Below the pieces are notes generated by a model. That model saw only the letters and a list, made by a program, of their open reading frames with translations. It searched no databases and was not told the DNA's origin. A program made the position numbers and the translations under genes. This document shows, piece after piece, positions 27,066 to 35,679 of a DNA stretch of 64,000 nucleotides. Numbering within the stretch: the first letter of the stretch is position 1; each line of letters begins with the position of its first letter. The stretch spans positions 994,001 to 1,058,000 of the forward strand of contig NZ_CP076562.1 of the NCBI RefSeq assembly GCF_022174665.1, written 5' to 3'. Source of the stretch: Eubacterium sp. MSJ-33 (GTDB lineage Bacteria > Bacillota > Clostridia > Lachnospirales > Lachnospiraceae).

Positions 27066-27108
27066 CAACTATTGTTGACATTATACAACGCAGAGTTTGT
27101 TTTTTCAA
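27066..27108 (-). promoter_or_regulatory. Strong promoter with overlapping palindromic operator for the TetR operon
   Basis: On the minus strand TTGAAA (27103-27108) and TATAAT (27080-27085) are 17 bases apart. Just downstream, CAACTATTGTTG at 27066-27077 is a palindrome with 4-bp perfect arms and a central TATT, placed where a repressor would block transcription. It is a good candidate for the TetR site. Confidence 0.75.
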
Positions 27109-27171
27109 CTATAAGTTTATTTATTACACTTTTATTTCTATCTTTATACTTTTTATCTGTTTATCATACTT

Positions 27172-27909
27172 TTAGTTCGATTTAGAAAAATCGAGATTTT
27201 GACGCATTCGAACCAGTATTTTCTTCTCCAGCCTGCTTACCTGCACCTGACTGATTCCAAGTACTCCGGCGACCTCCGTCTGTGTCTTATCTTCAAAAAA
27301 CCTGAGCCGTATCAGCTCCTGCTCCATCTCATCAAGCTTCTCCATCGCCTGCCCGACTAAAATCCGATTCATGATATTTTCCGCTGCGACCTCCGACTCC
27401 GCCTCATCAACCAGCCGGTCAACCAGACTTACCTGTGTTCCATCCTTCCCACATATCGTCTGTTGAATAGATTCCACTTCCCGGTTTGCTTCCGTTGCCA
27501 TCACGATATCTTCTACGCAGATACCCGTATATTCTGCCAGCTCATCCAAAGTTGCTTCTCTTCCATATTTATGAAGCAGTGCTTCTTTCGCCTTACTGAT
27601 CTGATAACCATTCTGTTTCAGAATCCGCGAGACCTTAATCGCTCCGTTATCACGCAAAAACCGCTTGATTTCCCCCGATATCAGTGGAACTGCATATGTA
27701 GAAAACTGAACTCCATAGCGGCTTTCGAACCGGTCACAGGCTTTCAGCAGACCTATACAACCAATCTGATACAGCTCCTCCAGATCATATCCACGGTTTG
27801 TAAACCTCCTTGCAATACTCCAAACCAATCCGGTGTTGTCCGAAACTATTTTTTCCTTTGCAGCCTTACTTCCCATCTGTGCCTGTTGAAATAGTTCCCA
27901 TTCATTCAT
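27172..27909 (-). CDS. sigF: RNA polymerase sigma-F factor, forespore-specific
   Basis: SigF directs the first forespore-specific transcription and is held by SpoIIAB. The 245-residue protein has region 2 (LVWSIARRFTNRGYDLEELY and IGLLKACDRFESRYGVQFST) and region 4 (KTQTEVAGVLGISQVQVSRL). It begins directly after the spoIIAB stop (TAA ATG), and the spoIIAA-spoIIAB-sigF order is the classical operon, which separates it from the close relative SigG. Confidence 0.96.
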   Translation of the reverse strand: MNEWELFQQAQMGSKAAKEKIVSDNTGLVWSIARRFTNRGYDLEELYQIGCIGLLKACDRFESRYGVQFSTYAVPLISGEIKRFLRDNGAIKVSRILKQNGYQISKAKEALLHKYGREATLDELAEYTGICVEDIVMATEANREVESIQQTICGKDGTQVSLVDRLVDEAESEVAAENIMNRILVGQAMEKLDEMEQELIRLRFFEDKTQTEVAGVLGISQVQVSRLEKKILVRMRQNLDFSKSN

Positions 27910-28353
27910 TTAATCATAATGGGGTGCCGGTGCACCGATCTCCTTCCACATTTTTACAACTGTTCCTTTACCCATCTCAGATTCCACTTCCAGCCGGTCC
28001 ATAAATGCTTCCATAAACGAAAACCCCATTCCAGACCGTTCTTCCTCCGGTTTTGTTGTAAAAAGTGGTTCCATTGCCTGTTTGATATCTCTGATTCCAA
28101 CTCCCCGATCAATCACCTCTATGTATACCGAACGGTCTTTTACGACTGTCCGAATACAGATTTTCCCCTGCTTGTTTTCATATCCATGGATAATCGCATT
28201 TGTAACCGCCTCAGAGACCGCCGTTTTGATATCTGACACTTCCTCCAATGTTGGATTCGTTGATGTGATAAACGATGCCACTATCACACGGGCAAAGCTT
28301 TCATTTTTTGCAATACTGTCAAATTCCACATTCATTTCGTTTGCGCTATTCAT
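27910..28353 (-). CDS. spoIIAB: Anti-sigma F factor SpoIIAB (serine kinase)
   Basis: SpoIIAB binds and blocks SigF and phosphorylates SpoIIAA. The 147-residue GHKL-type kinase has the N box EAVTNAIIHGYENK (about residues 48-61), the G1 box VIDRGVGIRDIKQA and the G2 region ERSGMGFSFMEAF. Its start overlaps the end of spoIIAA by 8 bases, with GGGAGGAT upstream. Length and order are as in other spore formers. Confidence 0.97.
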   Translation of the reverse strand: MNSANEMNVEFDSIAKNESFARVIVASFITSTNPTLEEVSDIKTAVSEAVTNAIIHGYENKQGKICIRTVVKDRSVYIEVIDRGVGIRDIKQAMEPLFTTKPEEERSGMGFSFMEAFMDRLEVESEMGKGTVVKMWKEIGAPAPHYD

Positions 28354-28696
28354 AATATCCTCCCTTTACCATCTCCTTTTTTATCGCATCCAGTGAATCC
28401 ATCTTTTTTAAGATTCGATAGATTCCAGACATCAAAAGCACCCGGTCAATCGTCTCATTTACATGTACAGCAAACACGCACCCTCCCTTGTCATGTACCA
28501 TCCGAAATCTCCCGGTGATAAGTCCGATTCCGGAACTATCCATAAACTGTGTTTTGGAAAAATCAAAGATCAGATATCGAATTTCTTCCTCTGCAAATAC
28601 ATGTGCCGTCTTTCGCTTCAGCATATCCGCCGCATAATGATCCAATTCTTCAGGCAGATAATAGATCAGCACCCCATTTTCCACTTCATACAACAT
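28346..28696 (-). CDS. spoIIAA: Anti-sigma F factor antagonist SpoIIAA
   Basis: SpoIIAA frees SigF by binding SpoIIAB; it is switched by phosphorylation on Ser. The STAS-domain protein of 116 residues has the hallmark LIFDFSKTQFMDSSGIGLI, with the phosphorylatable Ser in DSSG. ATG at 28696 is chosen because AGGAGG precedes it and it gives the usual length; the upstream in-frame extension is rejected. It is the first gene of the operon. I do not see a clear sigma-H promoter in the short region behind the preceding terminator. Confidence 0.96.
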   Translation of the reverse strand: MLYEVENGVLIYYLPEELDHYAADMLKRKTAHVFAEEEIRYLIFDFSKTQFMDSSGIGLITGRFRMVHDKGGCVFAVHVNETIDRVLLMSGIYRILKKMDSLDAIKKEMVKGGYYE

Positions 28697-28741
28697 AAAC
28701 TGCCTCCTGTTCCCAAATACTCTGAAAAAATGCAAACAAAA

Positions 28742-28770
28742 AAAGAAAGTGAATATCATTCACTTTCTTT
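28742..28770 (-). terminator. Intrinsic terminator after the TPR/zinc-ribbon gene
   Basis: AAAGAAAGTGAAT and ATTCACTTTCTTT form a 13-bp stem with a 3-base loop, followed on the minus strand by a T-run. It separates the TPR gene from the spoIIA operon. Confidence 0.88.
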
Positions 28771-28792
28771 CGTAATTTTGAATAACCAGTGA

Positions 28793-29932
28793 TTACTCTT
28801 TGTCTATCATATTTTGTAGATCTGTATCTGACATTCCGGATACAACATTGGAATAATCCGGCAGATTTTCTCCGGCTTGCGCCGCTCCATTCTCCAATGT
28901 TTCAATCTGCTTGTTCAGACTGTCCACTTCTGCACTCAGACTGTCTATCGTTGAATTCTTGCCAGCCAGTTCTTCACTGTAGGTTTTGATCAGTTGTTCA
29001 TTCTCCACTCGAAGCTTCTTTTTCTGTCCCGGTAAAATAAAGAAACAGAACAAAAGCACACCGAACACCAGTCCAAGCAGCATATACAATCCCGAATACT
29101 TCGCCAGACTGACCTGTCCGAACTGACCTGTCCGAACAACACTCGTATCCTTCTTTGCCTTGATCTCCTGAAATACATTTTTCTTCTCTATCTTCTTTGG
29201 AGCCCTGCCATCTTCCGTCACAACGATCTCTTCCAGATAGTCGTCATCTAACAGTCCGTCATTATCGACATTCTGTTTGCGCATCTCGATAATATTTTCC
29301 TCTGTATCTCCCATCTCCCGCAGATAATGTACTGCCAGAGAATTTGCCTTGTCAATCTTCAAAACACGCCGCAGTGTCACTCTCGCCTTCTCATAATTAT
29401 CCGTTCCGATATAAAGCAGTGCTAAAAGCAGATAGCCTTTCACGAAATGCGGATTATCAGAAAGAGCACTTTTTAACTGCAGGATTGCAAGATCATAATC
29501 TTCGCTGTGTGCATACTGGATTGCCATGTTAAATTTTCTGGCAAGCTGATCCACACTCTCCAGACGTGCAGGGTCTTTTTTCAGTTCCTTCAGATACTTT
29601 GCCGCAAGGTTGTTCTCCGGCTGATAGTTGATACTCATAACCCATTCAGCCATCGCCTGTACCGCTTCTCCCATCTCATAATAGATCAGTCCCAGGAGAT
29701 TTCTCGCCTGCACATTCCGCTTGTTGTACCGAAGTGCCTGCAGCAGAGATTCGATTGCACCGGACAGATCTCTGGCAGATGCCCGGTCATATCCAATATT
29801 ATAATAATAATTGGATGTATTCTGTGCCTTCTTCAACATCGACAACGGAAGGTAACATTCCGAACAATATCCATTTTTCCGAACCTGTGCACCACAATGT
29901 GGGCATAACACCGGTCGCATTGTTGTTGCCAT
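28793..29932 (-). CDS. Zinc-ribbon/TPR membrane protein with C-terminal coiled coil
   Basis: The 379-residue protein starts with a two-Cys-pair zinc ribbon (LCPHCGAQV and GYCSECYLPL, residues 9-31). TPR-like helical repeats follow from about 40 to 210 (IGYDRASARDLSGAIESLL, AIQYAHSEDYDLAILQLK). One membrane segment lies near 282-303, then a coiled coil (about 305-350) and a polar tail. The topology suggests a cytosolic TPR scaffold anchored to the membrane with the coiled coil outside. I do not recognise a named family. A 14-bp tandem duplication lies within the gene just before the membrane segment. It begins 1 base after the small upstream gene's stop region, so cotranscription with folC is likely. 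Confidence 0.8.
   Translation of the reverse strand: MATTMRPVLCPHCGAQVRKNGYCSECYLPLSMLKKAQNTSNYYYNIGYDRASARDLSGAIESLLQALRYNKRNVQARNLLGLIYYEMGEAVQAMAEWVMSINYQPENNLAAKYLKELKKDPARLESVDQLARKFNMAIQYAHSEDYDLAILQLKSALSDNPHFVKGYLLLALLYIGTDNYEKARVTLRRVLKIDKANSLAVHYLREMGDTEENIIEMRKQNVDNDGLLDDDYLEEIVVTEDGRAPKKIEKKNVFQEIKAKKDTSVVRTGQFGQVSLAKYSGLYMLLGLVFGVLLFCFFILPGQKKKLRVENEQLIKTYSEELAGKNSTIDSLSAEVDSLNKQIETLENGAAQAGENLPDYSNVVSGMSDTDLQNMIDKE
29108..29135. repeat. Exact 14-bp tandem duplication inside the TPR gene
   Basis: ACTGACCTGTCCGA occurs at 29108-29121 and again at 29122-29135 without a change. The unit is not a multiple of three, so gain or loss of one copy would shift the frame between the TPR part and the membrane segment. 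Confidence 0.85.
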
Positions 29933-29933
29933 C

Positions 29934-30119
29934 TTATCTTCTCCTTGTCCGAACCGCTACGGCATTATCCAAAATACTGCCTGTATTTCTCAAATCCTGT
30001 GTCATCTGCAATACAATATCACTGATGTCCTTCAAATCATTGCTGTAAATTGCTTCCTCCGCCTGATTCACTTCCGGAATCGGCGAGAAACGCTTCAATT
30101 CTTCTTCGAAATTTATCAT
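29934..30119 (-). CDS. Small 61-residue protein between folC and the TPR gene
   Basis: ATG at 30119 overlaps the folC stop (ATGA) and is preceded by GGGAGG, so translation is coupled. The protein (MINFEEELKRFSPIPEVNQ onward) is charged, lacks membrane segments and has a short basic end (VRTRRR). It ends 1 base before the TPR gene. I know no function; the tight spacing on both sides supports it as a real gene and possible partner of the TPR protein. Confidence 0.7.
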   Translation of the reverse strand: MINFEEELKRFSPIPEVNQAEEAIYSNDLKDISDIVLQMTQDLRNTGSILDNAVAVRTRRR

Positions 30120-31435
30120 ACGGTTTCCTCCCATATGTCTTTTATCTTTCCAATCAAATACAACGAACCAACGCAGAGCAGCATGCTGTTTTCTGTTTCC
30201 AGTGACTGATACGCCTGTGTAAAACAGGTCCTGATATCGTCCTCCGCATACACATGAATCGCACGTTGCGACTTCTTCGCATACTGTCGGAACAATGCGG
30301 CAATATACTCTGCCGAGATTGCCCGGTCGGAGTCAAGGGATGTCACATACACCGATCCAACCTCTAAGTTCTGCACCAGATACGCGATCATAGGTTCATA
30401 GTCTTTGTCACCGGCAACAGCAAATAACAGTGTCTTCTTCCGATCCGGGTATCCTGCGTTTACACTCTCCACGAATCGTTCCATTGCACTCTCATTGTGT
30501 GCGCCATCAATTACCAGATTATCTGCCAGCAGTTCCATGCGCCCAGGCCAGACGAACGCATCTAATGCAAGCTGTATATTCTCCTGCGCAAGCTCCGTGC
30601 CGAGCAGTATATGACACGCAGTAATTGCAGTCACAGCATTGTCTACCTGATAGGCAGCTACGCCGGATAGCCGCAAACCATTGTAACTATAATAGCGGCT
30701 GTGCATAGAAAAATCAATGGTTTTATCTGTAAATCCATCGATATTATACTCCACATTTGCGACATTAATTGCTTCTGCCGCAAGCGACTCTGCCCGATTT
30801 TTTACAACCGCATCCGCCTCCAGACTTCCCGTATGATACACTACTGGAACACCGGTTTTTATGATTCCTGCTTTTTCTCCGGCAATCGACTCTATGGTAT
30901 TGCCCAGATATTTCATATGGTCAAATCCAATCTGCGTAATCACAGTCAGCACCGGAACAAGCACATTGGTTGCATCCAGTCTGCCTCCAAGCCCGGTCTC
31001 ATAGATTACAAAATCCAGCGGGAGACTTGAAAAATATACAGCGGCCATAGCAAACAAAAATTCAAAATACGATAAATGCTGCAGGTTCTGCTGCACAGCT
31101 TCCTCGCATGCATTTCGCACGATCTGATAGCTTTCCACGAATTCCTCATCTGTGATTCCCTCGATCCGCTCTGTAATCGAAACAAGATGTGGCGATGTAA
31201 AGGTTCGAACACGATATCCCTCCTGCGTCAGAATAGATCGGACAAACTGCACGGTAGAACCTTTCCCGTTCGTTCCTGCAACATGAATTGCCTTGTGTTT
31301 TAAATGTGGATTGCCAAGCAACGCAAGCACGGCCTCCAAATTTTCATTTCCTGATTTATTTCTCCCCTCTGTATGCGGTCCAAACAGCGGGATCTGGTTA
31401 ATATATGCTTCTGCCTCTTTTAATCTGCTCTTCAT
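30116..31435 (-). CDS. folC: Folylpolyglutamate synthase/dihydrofolate synthase
   Basis: FolC adds glutamate to dihydropteroate and to folates. The 439-residue Mur-ligase-like protein has the ATP loop HVAGTNGKGSTVQFV (about residues 53-67), the FolC-type YFEFLFAMAAVYF and the Mur-type central motif GRLDATNV. The C-terminal ligase domain begins near LVIDGAHNESAME. ATG at 31435 with AAGGAAG upstream is preferred over the in-frame TTG two codons earlier. Length is normal. It precedes the small 61-residue gene in an ATGA overlap. Confidence 0.95.
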   Translation of the reverse strand: MKSRLKEAEAYINQIPLFGPHTEGRNKSGNENLEAVLALLGNPHLKHKAIHVAGTNGKGSTVQFVRSILTQEGYRVRTFTSPHLVSITERIEGITDEEFVESYQIVRNACEEAVQQNLQHLSYFEFLFAMAAVYFSSLPLDFVIYETGLGGRLDATNVLVPVLTVITQIGFDHMKYLGNTIESIAGEKAGIIKTGVPVVYHTGSLEADAVVKNRAESLAAEAINVANVEYNIDGFTDKTIDFSMHSRYYSYNGLRLSGVAAYQVDNAVTAITACHILLGTELAQENIQLALDAFVWPGRMELLADNLVIDGAHNESAMERFVESVNAGYPDRKKTLLFAVAGDKDYEPMIAYLVQNLEVGSVYVTSLDSDRAISAEYIAALFRQYAKKSQRAIHVYAEDDIRTCFTQAYQSLETENSMLLCVGSLYLIGKIKDIWEETV

Positions 31436-31475
31436 AACCAATTACTTCCTTTTATAACCTTATACCCTTGATGTC

Positions 31476-31970
31476 TTAACGATTGTCTACCTTTTCCGGA
31501 TACAGATCATGATGCACCAGACGGTCATATGCGACCTGTTCCCAATTTGTACCCAGACGTCCATAATTACAATATGGATCAATAGAGATTCCTCCACGTG
31601 GTGTAAATTTACCCCAGACTTCAATATACTTCGGATCCATCGCCTTAATCAGATCTTTCATGATTGTATTTACACAGTCCTCATGAAAATCTCCATGATT
31701 CCGAAAGCTGAACAGATACAGCTTCAATGATTTACTCTCCACCATGCGCACATCCGGCACATAAGAAATATAAATCGTTGCAAAATCCGGCTGTCCAGTA
31801 ATCGGACAAAGACTTGTAAATTCCGGACAATTGAACTTTACAAAATAGTCATTGTCCGGATGCTTGTTCACAAATGTTTCCAAAATATCTGCCGAATAAT
31901 CCGATGGATATGCGACATGCTGATTCCCGAGAAGGGAGATTCCATTTTTTTCGTCTTCTGTTCTAGACAT
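31476..31970 (-). CDS. queF: NADPH-dependent 7-cyano-7-deazaguanine reductase QueF
   Basis: QueF reduces preQ0 to preQ1 in queuosine synthesis. The 164-residue protein is the short, single-domain type. It has the active-site Cys in [14 protein letters not shown] and the NADPH/substrate motif [23 protein letters not shown] at 31970 is preceded by GAGGTGAT, better placed than an in-frame GTG nine bases upstream. It starts about 11 bases after addA, so it probably shares that transcript. queC, queD and queE are not in the window. Confidence 0.97.
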   Translation of the reverse strand: MSRTEDEKNGISLLGNQHVAYPSDYSADILETFVNKHPDNDYFVKFNCPEFTSLCPITGQPDFATIYISYVPDVRMVESKSLKLYLFSFRNHGDFHEDCVNTIMKDLIKAMDPKYIEVWGKFTPRGGISIDPYCNYGRLGTNWEQVAYDRLVHHDLYPEKVDNR

Positions 31971-31980
31971 TTCTATCACC

Positions 31981-34900
31981 TCATAATCGTATCATTTTAT
32001 TCAGGTGAAACGAATAAAGTATCTGCTCTTTCACCTTTTTTCCTGTCAATTGTTCTATCACTTCTGCATAAGAAGCAAGCTGTGCCTTATAACGCCCAAT
32101 CAGTGTTTCTTCATCTGCTGCATCGGTCTTATAATCCATCACGACAGCCTCTTCGTCCTCATAAAAATACGCATCAATAATACCCTGCACTATAAGCATA
32201 TCGTCTTCGTCTACATTATAAACCTCTGATACTGGAATTCCTGCCGAAAACTGCCGTTCCTTGTACAGATTCCCAAGACGCGCAGCCTCTATCATACGGC
32301 ATCCAAGCTCAGATTGCAACATCTTCGTGACTTTGCTCTCCGAGATTGCCCGAATCTCCCATGCATCCATAATTTCTTTTTTTAGCAATTCTTCTTTTAA
32401 CCGCGCAATATATGCAATCAGATCCATATCCGGTTCCACTGTCTCAAAGGGAAACAGTTCCATGAATTTATGAACGATTGTTCCCCGTTCTGCACCAGAT
32501 AATGGCATGTCCTTATCTGGAATCTGCTGTTGTTTCTCTTTTCGCATTTGTTTTCTTTTTTCCTGCTCCGGCTGTTCAAACTCCGTATTGATATCATAGC
32601 CTTTTCCATCGTAAGCTTTCATCTTCTTTATATCCGAGATTGAGAGTTTCGCACCATAGGTTGTCATCGCTGCATGCGGATATTCATACGAATAGCTCGC
32701 CTGATTTTTCTCATAAAATGCCCCTTCTTCTACCTTCATAGCAAGCTGTCGGATATCAGCAAGCGCCATCCGCTGCCTTATCTCTTCCGGCTGAATTGCA
32801 GTCAGTATCTGTTCCTGATTCTGAATCTCCAGGCAGATTGCATTCTCCACTTCATACATTCCGGCAAGCTGATCATAGCGTTCCATGCAGGCGACCAGAT
32901 GCTTCACATAGCTGTCCGCATTTTTCCGTATATTATACGGCAAAAGGGCCGGTTCCATATCCTGTACATACGCGTATTTTTCAAATATCTGCTCTGCTCC
33001 CCGCACACTGGCTGTCAGTATAAGCTTTTCTTTGGCCCGCGTCATCGCCACATACAGCACACGCAGATTTTCTGCCATCATTTCCTCTGATTCCAGAGCT
33101 GCATAGATGCTTCGGATTGCAGTGTTATGCTTATATCGTCCCGTCGGATGCATCGCCATTGCCGCAAGATAATAATCCGGGTGTACCTGAACATTTTCCG
33201 CAAGCTCTGACCGGTTAAACTGTCGTCCCATACCGGCAACGAATACAACCGGATATTCAAGTCCTTTGCTTTTGTGTATACTCATAATCCGGACAACATC
33301 CGCATCCTCACTTAACGTACTCGCTTCCCCTTCTTCCTGCTCTATCAGCTTCAGCTTATCCACATAACGAAGGAAGTGGAATAACCCCTTGTAATAACCA
33401 TTTTCAAACTGCACTGCCTTCTGTAAAAGCATATCCACATTGGATCTTCGGATATTTCCTGCCGGCATAGCCGTCACATATTCATAATATCCTGTCTTGC
33501 GCAGCAACTCCCATATCAGCTCCGATACAGATATGCGTTGTTTTTTCTCCTTTAGCTCCCCGATCAGATCAAGTATGCGTTTTATCTTCTGTCCAAGTGG
33601 GGTATCTTCCTGGTCTTCCGCATAATACGTGCAAATATCATACAGACAGAGCTTTTCTGTCACTGCTGCCCGCACCGTCGCACAAACATACGCAAGTTCC
33701 GATTCATCCAGACCACCGATCGGGGACAATAAAACCGCGGACAACGGGATATCCTGTCTGCTGTTATCAATCACCGCAAGCATCGCCATGATGACCTGAA
33801 TCTCAACCGCCTGAAAATATCCCTTCGCCTTCTCCAGATACACAGGAATCCCCTGTGCGGTCAGTGCATTATACAGGATATCTCCATAATCCCGTACACT
33901 TCTTGCTAAAATTACAATGTCCCTGTACTGCACGCTTCGATACTGTTTTTCTTCTTCATCATAGATCTGAATTCCATGCTTCTCATCCATCAATGCACGA
34001 ATCCGGTTTGCTATCATATAGCCTTCCAGTGTATCCTTATCCGGAGAACCATATGCACGGATCTGTTCATCCGTCAATTTTCCCGCGTCATCTACGTCGG
34101 CAAGCAATATTTCCACCTGATCGGAAATCTGTGCCCCCTCTGGCGGTGCTTCAAATATCTTTCCCGGGACAAGTGCCTGTTTTTCGTCATAGTCGATTCC
34201 TCCAAGATCACTTCCCATCAACTGATAGAAAAAATAATTGATCGCATTCAGCACAACCGCCCGTGAACGGAAGTTATGATTGAGTTCGATCTTGATCTCG
34301 CTGCCCTCTTCCTTGTAACGGTTATATTTTTTCACGAAGATCTCCGGTCTTGCCATCCGGAATCGATAAATGCTCTGCTTCACATCGCCTACCATAAACA
34401 TATTGCAGACACCGCGCCATTTTCCGGATACGGCTGACAGAATATCCTCCTGCAGATAGTTGCTGTCCTGGTACTCGTCGATATAGATCTCTGTATATCG
34501 GTTTGAAATCGTCTTTCCTATCTCTGTCGGAACCGCACATCCGTCTTCATCATAACCGGCACATACAAGCTGGTATGCCATATGCGAGATATCTGAAAAT
34601 TCCAGCATTTTACGTTTTTTCTTCTCCTGCATAAACAACGCAACAAACTCTTCCGTAAGAGAAAGAAGCGGAAGCAGATAGGTTTTCAGAAGTTTCATAT
34701 CCGCAAGCACCTGCTCATCCGTCTGACGGAAATAATCCAGTTTCTTAGGATCAAATTCATCCTTGTACTCTTTTCGAAGTGCTTTACAACGCTCCTGAAG
34801 CTCTTTGTCTCCTGTGAATTTCTTTCTGGATAACGCTGCCCATTTCGTCTCTGTCGCAAGCTTCATCGCACTGTAACAGTCTGCCTGTTGAATCGCACAC

Positions 34901-35679
34901 AGCTTCTCCATATCTGACACGATCTGCTCCCGGTAATGCGCCGGTCCGTCCGCCATATCACAGATATCAAGACACTGACCGGCAAGCTGTTTTGCTGCCG
35001 CTGCCTTTTTATGCAGGACCGACAGAATTCCCTGCATCCATGCAGTATGATTCAGATCAACCACCGATGATATCTGCAATGCTTCTCTTGCCTCTTCGAG
35101 AAACCTCTGCGGATCCGGAAAACTCGACATCTGCATATAAATCCGATTGATGATTTCCTTCAGTTTGTCATCTTTTTTTCCATCAGAAAACAATTCCAGC
35201 AAATATGCAAACTCTGTGTTTTCCTGCACCTGCAGTTCTTCGTATTTTTTCTCAAAAAGCTCCGTCAAAACATCGTATTTTAACAACTCAAGCATTCCCG
35301 GATCTCCGATTCCAACCGAAGGGTCCAGATCCAAATAGCTGAAATACTCTTTCACAATATTCAGGCAGAAGCTGTCTATAGTAGTAATATCCGCACTCTG
35401 TATCAGAAGATTCTGTTTTGCTATATGTTCTGATTCCGGATATTCATTCAACGCTTCTTCCATCTTCCTGCGTAATTTTTCCTTCATCTGTGCCGCCGCT
35501 GCCTTTGTAAATGTCACAACCAGGAACGAACTGATATCCACCGGATGTTCAAGATCGATTACCTTCTGATAGATACGCTCGACCAATGTTGCAGTCTTTC
35601 CAGAACCTGCAGCAGCAGACACAAGAATAGTCTTATCTCTGTCTTTAATTACTTTATCTTGTTTTTCTGTCCACGGCAT
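31981..35679 (-). CDS. addA: ATP-dependent helicase/nuclease subunit A (AddA)
   Basis: AddA is the 3'-5' helicase and one nuclease of the AddAB complex, which resects DNA ends for recombination. The 1232-residue protein has Walker [18 protein letters not shown] near residue 20, Walker [12 protein letters not shown], the helicase motif [15 protein letters not shown], and a RecB-type nuclease domain at the end ([12 protein letters not shown], then [13 protein letters not shown] and the helix with QLASYAEVI). The start lies within the end of addB (31-base overlap), with GGAGG upstream. Length is normal. Confidence 0.97.
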   Translation of the reverse strand: MPWTEKQDKVIKDRDKTILVSAAAGSGKTATLVERIYQKVIDLEHPVDISSFLVVTFTKAAAAQMKEKLRRKMEEALNEYPESEHIAKQNLLIQSADITTIDSFCLNIVKEYFSYLDLDPSVGIGDPGMLELLKYDVLTELFEKKYEELQVQENTEFAYLLELFSDGKKDDKLKEIINRIYMQMSSFPDPQRFLEEAREALQISSVVDLNHTAWMQGILSVLHKKAAAAKQLAGQCLDICDMADGPAHYREQIVSDMEKLCAIQQADCYSAMKLATETKWAALSRKKFTGDKELQERCKALRKEYKDEFDPKKLDYFRQTDEQVLADMKLLKTYLLPLLSLTEEFVALFMQEKKKRKMLEFSDISHMAYQLVCAGYDEDGCAVPTEIGKTISNRYTEIYIDEYQDSNYLQEDILSAVSGKWRGVCNMFMVGDVKQSIYRFRMARPEIFVKKYNRYKEEGSEIKIELNHNFRSRAVVLNAINYFFYQLMGSDLGGIDYDEKQALVPGKIFEAPPEGAQISDQVEILLADVDDAGKLTDEQIRAYGSPDKDTLEGYMIANRIRALMDEKHGIQIYDEEEKQYRSVQYRDIVILARSVRDYGDILYNALTAQGIPVYLEKAKGYFQAVEIQVIMAMLAVIDNSRQDIPLSAVLLSPIGGLDESELAYVCATVRAAVTEKLCLYDICTYYAEDQEDTPLGQKIKRILDLIGELKEKKQRISVSELIWELLRKTGYYEYVTAMPAGNIRRSNVDMLLQKAVQFENGYYKGLFHFLRYVDKLKLIEQEEGEASTLSEDADVVRIMSIHKSKGLEYPVVFVAGMGRQFNRSELAENVQVHPDYYLAAMAMHPTGRYKHNTAIRSIYAALESEEMMAENLRVLYVAMTRAKEKLILTASVRGAEQIFEKYAYVQDMEPALLPYNIRKNADSYVKHLVACMERYDQLAGMYEVENAICLEIQNQEQILTAIQPEEIRQRMALADIRQLAMKVEEGAFYEKNQASYSYEYPHAAMTTYGAKLSISDIKKMKAYDGKGYDINTEFEQPEQEKRKQMRKEKQQQIPDKDMPLSGAERGTIVHKFMELFPFETVEPDMDLIAYIARLKEELLKKEIMDAWEIRAISESKVTKMLQSELGCRMIEAARLGNLYKERQFSAGIPVSEVYNVDEDDMLIVQGIIDAYFYEDEEAVVMDYKTDAADEETLIGRYKAQLASYAEVIEQLTGKKVKEQILYSFHLNKMIRL

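Noticed and set aside
28697..28759. Hydrophobic N-terminal extension of SpoIIAA
   Set aside because: SpoIIAA is cytosolic; the extension overlaps the preceding terminator, while AGGAGG supports the ATG at 28696.
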